DNA from: Actinomycetota bacterium
Lineage (GTDB): Bacteria; Actinomycetota; Acidimicrobiia; Acidimicrobiales; MedAcidi-G1
Assembly: GCA_014381745.1 (NCBI GenBank)
Contig: JACNLA010000028.1
Location: 124,001-188,000 of the forward strand
Length of the DNA: 64,000 bases
Direction: 5' to 3'
Shown: piece by piece, positions 54,674 to 62,077 of the stretch
Position numbering within the stretch: position 1 is the first letter of the stretch
Layout: the number at the start of each line of letters is the position of its first letter
Translations under genes and position numbers: made by a program
The notes under the pieces: model-generated
Databases searched by the model: none
Told to the model about the DNA's origin: nothing
Seen by the model: only the letters and a program-made list of their open reading frames with translations

Positions 54674-56185
54674 TCAGGCTGACAGACGGCTGAGCAGTTC
54701 CGGCACTGTCCGGCACTCGTCAAGGAGCGTACCCACGTGGTCTCTGGTGCCACGTATCGGCTCCATCATCGGTATCCGTCGGAGCGTGTTGTCACCCAGG
54801 TCGAACACCATCGAGTCCCAGTTGGCTGCAACGATCTCGTCCGGCCACCTCTGAAGGCAGCGACCCCGGAAATAGGCCCTGGTGTCCTCGGGGGGCTGCT
54901 CCATCGCAACGGTCACGGCACCTAAGTCGACCAGAGTCTCTGCACCCACGCGTGCGAACAGCGATCGCTCAGGCCTGAGATCGTGGTATTGCAGGTCAAG
55001 GGCTGCGAGGCGGGCATCGCCGGGCTCCAACTCGTGACGCTCCCGCAGCCCATCGAGGAGGTGCCGCTTTGTGATCCAGTCCACAACCCCTACGAGGTCG
55101 GACGGGTCGGTCTCGAGAGATGCCAGAACGCCTTCCCAGCGGGTGAGCACGTCATCAGCCACCGATCCGCCGATCAGGTCGGTTCCATGTTCGAGAACAT
55201 ACTTCTGTGCCTGATCCAGGAACTCCCACTGCAAATCGACGGCTGTCGCAGTTCGTCCGTCACCCAACATCAACGGCTGTTTCAGCCCGGTGTCCCATGA
55301 AACGGCCTGCAGGGACCGCACCGGGTCTGCAATCAGGAGAGAGGGGTCCAGGAAGTCAGCTTCGACCATTGCCAGCACGATTGCCGTGGTGCCCAGCTTC
55401 AAGAAGGTGGCCACCTCACAGAGGTTGGCATCGCCGACGATCACGTGAAGGCGTCTGTAGAGCGCGGGATCCGCATGGGGTTCATCGCGCGTATTGATGA
55501 TGGGCCTCTTGAGGGTGGTCTCGAGGCCCACCTCCTCTTCGAAGAAGTCTGCTCGCTGGGTGAGCTGAAATGGCACGGCTCCGGTCGGTATCCATGGCGC
55601 CTCGCAGCCCACCTTTCCGGCCCCCGTGAACACCTGCCGGGTGACGAAGTGGGTCGTAGCGTGTTGCACGATCCGAGCGAATGGGGTCGTCCGATCCATC
55701 AGGTAATTCTCGTGGCAGCCGTAGCTGTTTCCCTTTCCGTCCGAGTTGTTCTTGTAGATGACGAGTTCCTCACCGTCTGGGAGCACCTGGTTCGCCGCCC
55801 TCATCGACTCGACCACGATCTGCTCTGCCGCACGATCGTGACGTAGAACAGACATGGCATCCGCACACTCAGGGGTACTCAACTCAGGATGTGCATGATC
55901 AACGTAGTAACGGGCACCGTTTGTCAGGACGGCATTGACCAGATGTGTCTCGACCTCGGGGGCCATGCCTCCGATGTGGCTGAAACCCCGGACGTCGTTC
56001 TGGGGTGTTTCGTCTATGAAGTCCCAGCCGACCCGGGGCGAACCCGGGCCGGCGCCGGGCTCGGATTGCGTTCCCAGGTAGGCGTTGATCAGCAGAGAAG
56101 ATGCGCTGATGGGATTGGAGTCATCCACGCCACGGTGGACGATGCCGTACTCGGTTTCGATTCCGAGAATCTTTGGAACAGGCAT
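54674..56185 (-). CDS. dop: Depupylase/deamidase Dop
   Basis: A 503-residue homologue of PafA with the start VPKILGIETEYGIVHRG. The Dop loop (about residues 40-75, NDVRGFSHIGG) distinguishes it from Paf[20 protein letters not shown] and RPIINTRDEPHAD are the nucleotide-binding blocks. Because Pup here already ends in Glu, its main activity is presumably removal of Pup from substrates. It follows arc with a 52-base gap. Confidence 0.95.
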   Translation of the reverse strand: MPVPKILGIETEYGIVHRGVDDSNPISASSLLINAYLGTQSEPGAGPGSPRVGWDFIDETPQNDVRGFSHIGGMAPEVETHLVNAVLTNGARYYVDHAHPELSTPECADAMSVLRHDRAAEQIVVESMRAANQVLPDGEELVIYKNNSDGKGNSYGCHENYLMDRTTPFARIVQHATTHFVTRQVFTGAGKVGCEAPWIPTGAVPFQLTQRADFFEEEVGLETTLKRPIINTRDEPHADPALYRRLHVIVGDANLCEVATFLKLGTTAIVLAMVEADFLDPSLLIADPVRSLQAVSWDTGLKQPLMLGDGRTATAVDLQWEFLDQAQKYVLEHGTDLIGGSVADDVLTRWEGVLASLETDPSDLVGVVDWITKRHLLDGLRERHELEPGDARLAALDLQYHDLRPERSLFARVGAETLVDLGAVTVAMEQPPEDTRAYFRGRCLQRWPDEIVAANWDSMVFDLGDNTLRRIPMMEPIRGTRDHVGTLLDECRTVPELLSRLSA

Positions 56186-56237
56186 GCGCGGACCCTAGCG
56201 GTAAGGCCTTCCGGGTTGCGGGTGGGCCTCCGGCGGC

Positions 56238-57980
56238 TCAGAGGTACTGGCCCGTACCGACACCGTCGATCGTTCGGCCGCCGCCATCCTCTTCGGTACC
56301 GGAAATGAGGGTTCGGACAAAGACGATTCTCTCGCCTTTCTTTCCGGAGATCCTTGCCCAGTCGTCGGGATTGGTCGTGTTCGGCAGGTCTTCGTGCTCC
56401 TTGAACTCCTGTCGGACCGCCCGGACAAGATCATCGGTACGGATACCTCTGTGACCGCCGGCAAGCTCACGCTTGATTGCCAACTTCTTGGCCCTACGGA
56501 CAATGTTCTCGATCATCGCCCCTGAGGCAAAGTCCCGGAAATAGAGGACCTCCTGATCGCCATTCTGGTAGGTGACCTCAAGAAAGCGGTTTCTCTCATC
56601 GTCGGAATACATCGCCGAAACTGCCTCGTCGATCATGGCCCGGACCGCCTTCTCGCGATCACCACCGCCCACGCTCTCAACAAGCTCGGCGTCGAGCGGA
56701 AGCTCAGCGAGCAGGTAGCGGCTGAAGATCTGGCTGGCTGCCATCTCGTCGGGCCGTTCGATCTTGATCTTGACGTCCAGGCGGCCGGGTCGCAGGATCG
56801 CCGGATCAATGAGGTCCTCGCGATTGGATGCCCCGATGACGATCACGTTCCGGAGAGCCTCAACACCGTCGATCTCGGCAAGCAACTGGGGGACGATCGT
56901 GGACTCGATGTCAGAGCTGATGCCTGTACCGCGGGTGCGAAACAGTGACTCCATCTCGTCGAAGAACACGATCACCGGCCAGCCCTGTTCGGACTTCTCT
57001 CTGGCGCGCTGAAACACAAGGCGAATCTGCCGTTCGGTCTCCCCGACGTACTTGTTGAGCAGTTCAGGACCCTTGATGTTCAGAAAGAAGCTTCTGGCAT
57101 CACGGTCACCCGATACGTCGGCAACTTTGTTGGCGAGCGAGTTGGCGACCGCCTTGGCTATCAAGGTCTTTCCGCAGCCGGGTGGGCCGTAGAGAAGAAT
57201 GCCCTTGGGCGCCGGCAGGTCGTAGTCGGCAAACATCGCCCTGTGGAGAAACGGCAGCTCTACGGCATCGACGATCATCTCGATCTGCTGGGCCAGACCC
57301 CCAACATGTTCGTAGGTCACATTTGGAACCTCTTCGAGAACAAGGTCCTGAACCTCGGGCCGAGGGAGGCGTTCCAAGATGAGACCCGCCCTGGGATCCA
57401 GCAGAGCGGAGTCACCGCTTCTGAGAGGCCCTTCCTGAACCGTTGATGACAGCTCGACAACACGTTCCTCGTCGGCACGACCAACCACGAGGGCACGCAC
57501 CCCGTCGCCCAGCAGTTCCTTCACCGTCACGACCTCGCCGGTCGATTCGCCAGACCTGGAGAGGACAACGCTCATGGACTCGTTCAGGACGACCTCCTGA
57601 CCGGGGTTCAGGGCCTGGGCCAGGTCCGGGTGGACCCCTACCCGCATCTTGCGTCCCCCTGAATGAACATCAACCGAGCCGTCCTCGTTTAGCCCAACCA
57701 CAGTCCCATAGGCCGCTGGGGGCTGGGTCAGCTTCTCGACCTCTTCGCGGAGAATCGCTATTCGTTCGCGTGCTGTCTCGAGCGTGGCGTTCAGCTTCTG
57801 GTTGCGAGCCGTTGCGCTGGCGAGATCCTTCTGCACGGAGCGGATCTCGTTCTCGAACTTTTCAATCCGAGCCGGTGCACCCTCGAGCCTCCTGCGCAGC
57901 TCGCTGATCTCAGCCTCGAGAGCGGACGGGTCGCCCCAGCCATCACCTGAATCCTGCAAGCCTTCATCTGTCGGTGCCAC
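56238..57980 (-). CDS. arc: Proteasome-associated AAA ATPase Arc/Mpa
   Basis: A 580-residue protein with an N-terminal coiled coil (about residues 20-75), an OB domain pair, and an AAA module with GPPGCGKT (Walker A) and [12 protein letters not shown] (Walker B). The C-terminus is TGQYL, the penultimate-Tyr tail that opens the 20S gate. It unfolds pupylated substrates. It is the first gene of the leftward string; the 247-base region upstream, which holds a strong hairpin, is shared with the divergent ferredoxin gene. Confidence 0.96.
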   Translation of the reverse strand: MAPTDEGLQDSGDGWGDPSALEAEISELRRRLEGAPARIEKFENEIRSVQKDLASATARNQKLNATLETARERIAILREEVEKLTQPPAAYGTVVGLNEDGSVDVHSGGRKMRVGVHPDLAQALNPGQEVVLNESMSVVLSRSGESTGEVVTVKELLGDGVRALVVGRADEERVVELSSTVQEGPLRSGDSALLDPRAGLILERLPRPEVQDLVLEEVPNVTYEHVGGLAQQIEMIVDAVELPFLHRAMFADYDLPAPKGILLYGPPGCGKTLIAKAVANSLANKVADVSGDRDARSFFLNIKGPELLNKYVGETERQIRLVFQRAREKSEQGWPVIVFFDEMESLFRTRGTGISSDIESTIVPQLLAEIDGVEALRNVIVIGASNREDLIDPAILRPGRLDVKIKIERPDEMAASQIFSRYLLAELPLDAELVESVGGGDREKAVRAMIDEAVSAMYSDDERNRFLEVTYQNGDQEVLYFRDFASGAMIENIVRRAKKLAIKRELAGGHRGIRTDDLVRAVRQEFKEHEDLPNTTNPDDWARISGKKGERIVFVRTLISGTEEDGGGRTIDGVGTGQYL

Positions 57981-58056
57981 GAGACCTCCCTGCTGGCGAC
58001 CCTACCCGCCGCTTCGGACGTGACCGATGGCATTGGATCCATTCCCGCAGGAGTGG

Positions 58057-58094
58057 CAGGTGGAGCACCTTGCACGGGTAGGGTGCTCCACCTG
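58057..58094. promoter_or_regulatory. Long inverted repeat in the arc/ferredoxin divergent region
   Basis: CAGGTGGAGCACC at 58057-58069 and GGTGCTCCACCTG at 58082-58094 are a perfect 13-base inverted repeat. Inside it TTGC and GTAG extend the stem with two pairs and two wobbles to 17 pairs over a 4-base ACGG loop. It is 77 bases upstream of arc and 134 upstream of the ferredoxin gene. It may be an operator, a leader hairpin of the arc mRNA, or a terminator without a T tract. Because it stands between divergent starts, the terminator reading is the least likely. Confidence 0.7.
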
Positions 58095-58227
58095 AATCCG
58101 GTGTGTGGGGACTAGCGTCCGGGCGGCCCGATGGCCGGTCGGAGGCTCGGCCCCCGACCGGGCACGACACAACCCATGTCACGGTGACGCAGCGTCGCCC
58201 GACCACAGCGAGAGGAACCCGACCAGC

Positions 58228-58464
58228 ATGAAGGTCTGGATCGATCAGGATCTATGCACAGGCGACGGCCTCTGCGAAGAAATAGCGCCGGACGTGTTCG
58301 CCCTTCTCGACGACGGGCTCGCCTACGTGAAGGAAGGCGACAAGATCTTCAGCGAGCCGGGTGGCCCCGAGGGGCTGGCCACGATTACTGAAGCACAGCT
58401 GGAAGCCACCATCGAGTCGGCCGAAGAGTGTCCCGGCGAGTGCATCTACATAGAGGTCGACTGA
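58228..58464 (+). CDS. Ferredoxin with a single Fe-S cluster
   Basis: A 78-residue protein starting MKVWIDQDLCTGDGLCEEIAPDVF with the pattern C-x5-C and later CPGECIYIEVD. The Asp in the second ligand position of CTGDGLC is typical of 3Fe-4S (or convertible 4Fe-4S) ferredoxins of actinobacteria, which often serve cytochromes P450. No P450 or reductase is in the window, so the partner is unknown. The gene is divergent from arc and convergent with the protease gene. Confidence 0.88.
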   Translation: MKVWIDQDLCTGDGLCEEIAPDVFALLDDGLAYVKEGDKIFSEPGGPEGLATITEAQLEATIESAEECPGECIYIEVD

Positions 58465-58485
58465 GCCGCTACCGGCCGCTTTGCC

Positions 58486-58505
58486 TCTCTGGGCACCTCC
58501 AGAGA
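58486..58505. terminator. Possible bidirectional hairpin between convergent genes
   Basis: TCTCTGG and CCAGAGA form a perfect 7-base stem over a 6-base loop between the ends of the ferredoxin gene and the protease gene. No T tract follows on either strand, so it could end transcription only weakly. Confidence 0.35.
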
Positions 58506-58526
58506 TGACCAGATCAACCTGATGAA

Positions 58527-59303
58527 CTACCTGGCCCGGCAGTCCCCCGGATCCACCGCCACCAGCCCCGCATTGCGTGCCGAGGCCAACAGCGGTTTGA
58601 TCTCTGAGGCCTGGACCGCGTAGGCGACCTTTACTCCACCTCTTGTCCGCGAGAACAAGACACCAACCACCGCACCGTTTACGTCAACCACAGGGCCACC
58701 TGAGTTTCCCGAGTTGACAACAGCCTCGATCTCGAGGGCGTTCCGTCCGCCGCCTGGCTCACCGTAGATGTCGTCGCCAACCGCCCTGACGGGTCGAATG
58801 ATCCGGGCGATGTCAGTTTCGCGCTCGCCCTTGTCGCTGTACGCGAGGACGGCAACCATCTGTCCCTCGGCGCCAGCATCTAAGGCGAGGGGTCTGGGCA
58901 GGTCGATGTCCACTTCCAGAAGCGCAAGGTCGGAGACAGGATCGAAGGCGACAACAGATGCGACGCTGGTCACCTCACCCACCGTCACCTCTGGAGCATC
59001 CAGGCCTGCAATCACGTGAGCCGATGTCACGACCAGATTCGTCGAGACCACGAATCCACTGCCTACCTGGGATGCGATGCATCCCAGCCCGTTGACCCGG
59101 ACAACCGACTGCCAGGTCCGTTCGATCAGTGCCTCGTCTGGAGCAACTGGGACCGAAGCGTGGGTTGGCGGCGCGCTGGTCGTCGCCACGACCGGAACAG
59201 GAGGATCGACGAGTGGTGGTGTGACGACCGGCTGTCCGCAGGCGCTCAACAAGGCGGCCGATGCCAGGAGCGCCGGGAACAAACCGGCCGATGGCCGCGT
59301 CAC
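58527..59303 (-). CDS. Trypsin-like serine protease lipoprotein
   Basis: From GTG 59303, which overlaps the trmI stop by four bases, the protein has 258 residues. The N-terminus has a signal with lipobox LLSACG. The chymotrypsin-fold triad is visible: TSAHV (His), SDLALLEVD (Asp) and NSGNSGGPV (Ser). No PDZ domain is present. It is like the trypsin-like (HtrA/MarP-type) periplasmic proteases. The lipid anchor puts it outside the membrane, which makes its coupling to a tRNA methylase gene surprising. Confidence 0.85.
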   Translation of the reverse strand: MTRPSAGLFPALLASAALLSACGQPVVTPPLVDPPVPVVATTSAPPTHASVPVAPDEALIERTWQSVVRVNGLGCIASQVGSGFVVSTNLVVTSAHVIAGLDAPEVTVGEVTSVASVVAFDPVSDLALLEVDIDLPRPLALDAGAEGQMVAVLAYSDKGERETDIARIIRPVRAVGDDIYGEPGGGRNALEIEAVVNSGNSGGPVVDVNGAVVGVLFSRTRGGVKVAYAVQASEIKPLLASARNAGLVAVDPGDCRAR

Positions 59304-60073
59304 GACCCGAGGAGACGTGCGTGGCTCAAGAAGCCCGTGTGGGCGACCATCCTGTGGTCCGGCCTCACAGCCTGACCCTCTATGTGCCAACTTCTGTTCA
59401 GAACCTCGATGGTCTCGGCGAACTCAAAGCCGTTGGAGTCAAGGGCCTCGCGAAACTTCACAGCCTGGAGAATGCTCGGCGTGTAGGCAACGATGATTCC
59501 TCCGGCCCGCAATGCCCCTGCGGCATGGGGAACCACCTGCCACGGCTCCGGAAGGTCCAACACCACTCGATCCAGATCAGAACCGGAGATGCCGTCGTAT
59601 GCATCGCGGATCTCCACCTTGTAGCGGTCAAGGGCATCTGCCCCCAGCATGGTCGCCACGTTGTGACGGGCACGCTCTACGAAGTCCTCGCGGATGTCGT
59701 ATCCCGTGATGGAAGCACCAGAGCGCAGCATGGTCATCGAGAGTGCCCCTGAGCCAACCCCCGATTCGAACACCCTGGATCCGGGAAATATGTCGGCCAG
59801 CATGAGGAGTGGCCCCAGGTCCTTGGGATAGATGACCTGGGCTCCGCGTGGCATCTTCAGGACGTAGTCGGAGAGCGTTGGCCGGAAAGCAACGAAGGAA
59901 CTCCCGCGGCTTGATTTCACGACAGAGCCGTCCTGTGACCCGATGAGGTCACCGTGGTTCAACACCCCTGTATGGGAGTGAAACTCACCGCCCTCCTCAA
60001 GGGTCACGAGATAGCGCCGCTTCTTAGCGTCTACCAGGAGGACCTGATCCCCCGCTGTCAGGGAGCGGCTCAT
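59300..60073 (-). CDS. trmI: tRNA (adenine-58-N1)-methyltransferase TrmI
   Basis: From ATG 60073 the protein has 257 residues. The TrmI fold is seen in GSRVFESGVGSGALSMTM (SAM motif I), the N-terminal YPKDLGPLLMLADIFPG block, and VVLDLPEPWQVV (motif IV with the DLPxPW catalytic sequence). It makes m1A58 in the tRNA T loop. The start overlaps the ttuA-like stop by four bases (ATGA). In mycobacteria trmI also lies next to the proteasome genes. Confidence 0.93.
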   Translation of the reverse strand: MSRSLTAGDQVLLVDAKKRRYLVTLEEGGEFHSHTGVLNHGDLIGSQDGSVVKSSRGSSFVAFRPTLSDYVLKMPRGAQVIYPKDLGPLLMLADIFPGSRVFESGVGSGALSMTMLRSGASITGYDIREDFVERARHNVATMLGADALDRYKVEIRDAYDGISGSDLDRVVLDLPEPWQVVPHAAGALRAGGIIVAYTPSILQAVKFREALDSNGFEFAETIEVLNRSWHIEGQAVRPDHRMVAHTGFLSHARLLGS

Positions 60074-61047
60074 GTGGTGGCACTCCCCTGCCCGTTTGAG
60101 CGGGTCGCCCCGAGCTCCACGGGCACGGGTTCTGGTGCAGCCGGGAGTCTCCCGCCGGCGCGTTCCATGAGGCGACAGAACGCACACACCGCACTGTTTC
60201 CGGGGGCACCACACCGATCACATCTGGTCGGACGTCCGGCGGAGTCTCCGGCACCGGCAAAGAGCACAGATGTCCGTTCCTGGAAGCCGAAGTAGAAGCT
60301 GTGTTTCGTGCCAGGCGAGCGGTCCTCGATGCCGTTCAGGGCCTCCTTGTAGGCAAGGTGTCTGTTTCCCTCGGCCATGGGGCACTCCTCAACCATGTAG
60401 TCGATGCCCCTGAGGACGCAGTAGGCGGCCATCTCGCGTTCCCCCAACCGGACCAGCGGTTTGATCTTCTTTGGGAATCCGTCGCCGGCAGGCAGAACCG
60501 GGCGTTGTCTGCCCAGATACTCATGTTCCCAACGCAGGACGTTGCCGAGGAGTACGGCCGCCTCGTCATCCAGATTGTGGCCTGTCGCCAACGCGTCATA
60601 TGAGCCGCGCGTGGCCGCTTCGTCGAATAGATGTCGTTTGGTGAGACCGCACGCGCTGCACGGTGCGCGACGAGCAGCGCGTGAGCCTCCCGGTATGTCG
60701 AAGCCGTACTCGGAGCTGATGTCAACCTCCTCGAGGTTGAGGCCACGTTCTTTGGCGAAGCCGGTGGCGAACCGGCCGGACTCGCTGCTGTAGTCCCCGA
60801 TTCCAAGACCGAGGTAGAGCCCATCTGTCTCGTAGCCGAGTTGAAGCAGGATGTCCCAAAGGGCAAGCGAGTCCTTGCCGCCAGATACTGCCACCAGGAC
60901 GCGATCCCCCGGTTCAAGCATCCGGTGATCGTGGATTGCCTTCTCAACCTGGTCCCTGCACAGCTTCAGGAAGTGCTCTTCACAGAAGTTAGCGTTGTGT
61001 CGGCGGACATCGACGACAGCGGGTCCCCGACAGACACGACACTTCAT
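60070..61047 (-). CDS. ttuA: TtuA/TtcA-like tRNA 2-thiolation enzyme
   Basis: From ATG 61047 the protein has 325 residues. An N-terminal zinc-finger region (CRVCRGP...CEEHF), the PP-loop SGGKDSLALW, the CSACG pair and the EECPMAEG Cys (the three Fe-S ligands of TtuA, C-x2-C plus C), GHNLDDEAA, and a C-terminal zinc finger CDRCGAP...CAFC are all present. TtuA thiolates the position 54 uridine of the T loop and takes sulfur from a ubiquitin-like carrier. A carrier gene lies just upstream, which favours TtuA over TtcA. Confidence 0.82.
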   Translation of the reverse strand: MKCRVCRGPAVVDVRRHNANFCEEHFLKLCRDQVEKAIHDHRMLEPGDRVLVAVSGGKDSLALWDILLQLGYETDGLYLGLGIGDYSSESGRFATGFAKERGLNLEEVDISSEYGFDIPGGSRAARRAPCSACGLTKRHLFDEAATRGSYDALATGHNLDDEAAVLLGNVLRWEHEYLGRQRPVLPAGDGFPKKIKPLVRLGEREMAAYCVLRGIDYMVEECPMAEGNRHLAYKEALNGIEDRSPGTKHSFYFGFQERTSVLFAGAGDSAGRPTRCDRCGAPGNSAVCAFCRLMERAGGRLPAAPEPVPVELGATRSNGQGSATT

Positions 61048-61060
61048 GACGCTTTGTCCG

Positions 61061-61261
61061 TCATGACCGGCCGCCCGAGATGACCGGACGGATCTCAATG
61101 TGATCGTCCGGACCGAGCATTGCGTCTCCTGGAACGAGGGTTCCATCGCGGATAACGAGAACCGTGTCCCGCGGTATTTCGAGTTTGGAGAGCAGGGCGC
61201 TCACCGCCATTGGCCCGTCCATCGACACGACCCTCGTCGGATTTCTCAACTCCACCTTCAC
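61061..61261 (-). CDS. MoaD/ThiS/TtuB-like ubiquitin-fold sulfur carrier
   Basis: A 66-residue beta-grasp protein: MKVELRNPTRVV, SALLSKLEIPRDTVLVIRDG, and an IEIRPVISGGRS end. The double Gly that carriers use as thiocarboxylate is present but two residues (Arg-Ser) follow. In TtuB, MoaD and ThiS the Gly-Gly is normally terminal. Some carriers (QbsE type) have a tail removed by a JAMM protease. It lies five bases after a small hydrophobic gene and 13 bases before ttuA. Confidence 0.8.
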   Translation of the reverse strand: MKVELRNPTRVVSMDGPMAVSALLSKLEIPRDTVLVIRDGTLVPGDAMLGPDDHIEIRPVISGGRS

Positions 61262-61265
61262 CCGA

Positions 61266-61523
61266 TCAGCCCTGCCTGCTGTCTCGGCCCGTTGCAGGCG
61301 CAGAAGTGTCGCTGTCCGGAGCGCCCATGTGGAACACCCCGAGGCCCTCGCCCTCCCTAAGTTTCTGTCGAAAGACCACGGGTCCGGTTCCCAACTTGGA
61401 CGCCCTCGCCATTACCCGCCCGAGCAGTAGAAGAAAAAGTGCTGCCTGCCATCTGCGTCCACCTCCGAGGAGTGCGCGACGCAGAGCCCGCCGCGTCAGG
61501 CCGGAGAGGGACATGAAGTCCAT
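61266..61523 (-). CDS. Small hypothetical protein with one hydrophobic segment
   Basis: From the ATG at 61523, which shares a base with the previous stop (TGATG), the protein has 85 residues. A basic start (TRRALRRALLGGGRRW) leads to a hydrophobic run AALFLLLLGRVM and a polar tail. I recognise no family. Its close packing in the operon supports that it is real. Confidence 0.55.
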   Translation of the reverse strand: MDFMSLSGLTRRALRRALLGGGRRWQAALFLLLLGRVMARASKLGTGPVVFRQKLREGEGLGVFHMGAPDSDTSAPATGRDSRQG

Positions 61524-61738
61524 CAAATTCTCCGGATCTCCACCACCGTCGACCTCGTCTTTCCGATACGTCGACCGGCCAAGTATGCGGCAAGAACCAC
61601 AAGCCCTCCGACAACCAGGCCAACGACGACAGCAGTTCGACGATTTGCGGATGCCTTGTCTCCGACGTCACCTACCGTGCGCCTCAGCTCCGCCTCAAGG
61701 TCCTCTCTTGTGACCGTCTGATCAGGAACTGAGCCCAC
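61523..61738 (-). CDS. Small membrane protein, DUF3618-like
   Basis: From GTG 61738 the protein has 71 residues. A charged helix VTREDLEAELRRTVGDVGDK precedes a single transmembrane segment (RTAVVVGLVVGGLVVLAAYLAG) and a short tail. The helix-then-membrane plan resembles the DUF3618/YqjD kind of small actinobacterial proteins, which often follow a holin-like gene, as here. It overlaps that gene by 17 bases. Function unknown. Confidence 0.55.
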   Translation of the reverse strand: MGSVPDQTVTREDLEAELRRTVGDVGDKASANRRTAVVVGLVVGGLVVLAAYLAGRRIGKTRSTVVEIRRI

Positions 61739-62021
61739 GACCGCCTCCGATCCGGCTAAGGGACAGGGCGGACACGCATCCAAGTGCAACGGCCACAATC
61801 AGATACGGAGCCCAGGACCATGAGCCTTCCAGCGCCTCCCAGCTCTGGACAAGGCGCAGGGCTCCAACCGACAACATGACCAGCCCAGTTCCGATGAGAA
61901 TCGAACCGCTGATGCCGAACAGCAGGTATCGCCCGACCGAGCGGAGCGGATCCACGGTCTCCTGCCGCAGGTAGCGACGGAACATATCCAGCAGGTCGCC
62001 GGTTGGTTTCAGGGAAGCCAT
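61722..62021 (-). CDS. Small membrane protein, holin-like
   Basis: A 99-residue protein with an N-terminal polar segment (MFRRYLRQETVDPLRSVGRYLLFG) and two hydrophobic helices. It resembles the 'phage holin family' small membrane proteins that are common on actinobacterial chromosomes without any phage. It is the first gene of the run leading to the sulfur carrier and ttuA. No experimental function is known to me for this kind. Confidence 0.6.
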   Translation of the reverse strand: MASLKPTGDLLDMFRRYLRQETVDPLRSVGRYLLFGISGSILIGTGLVMLSVGALRLVQSWEALEGSWSWAPYLIVAVALGCVSALSLSRIGGGRGLSS

Positions 62022-62077
62022 GGGGGGATAACGCTACAGCCGAGACCAACCGGGTCAATCCTGCGCCCCTCGGCAAA

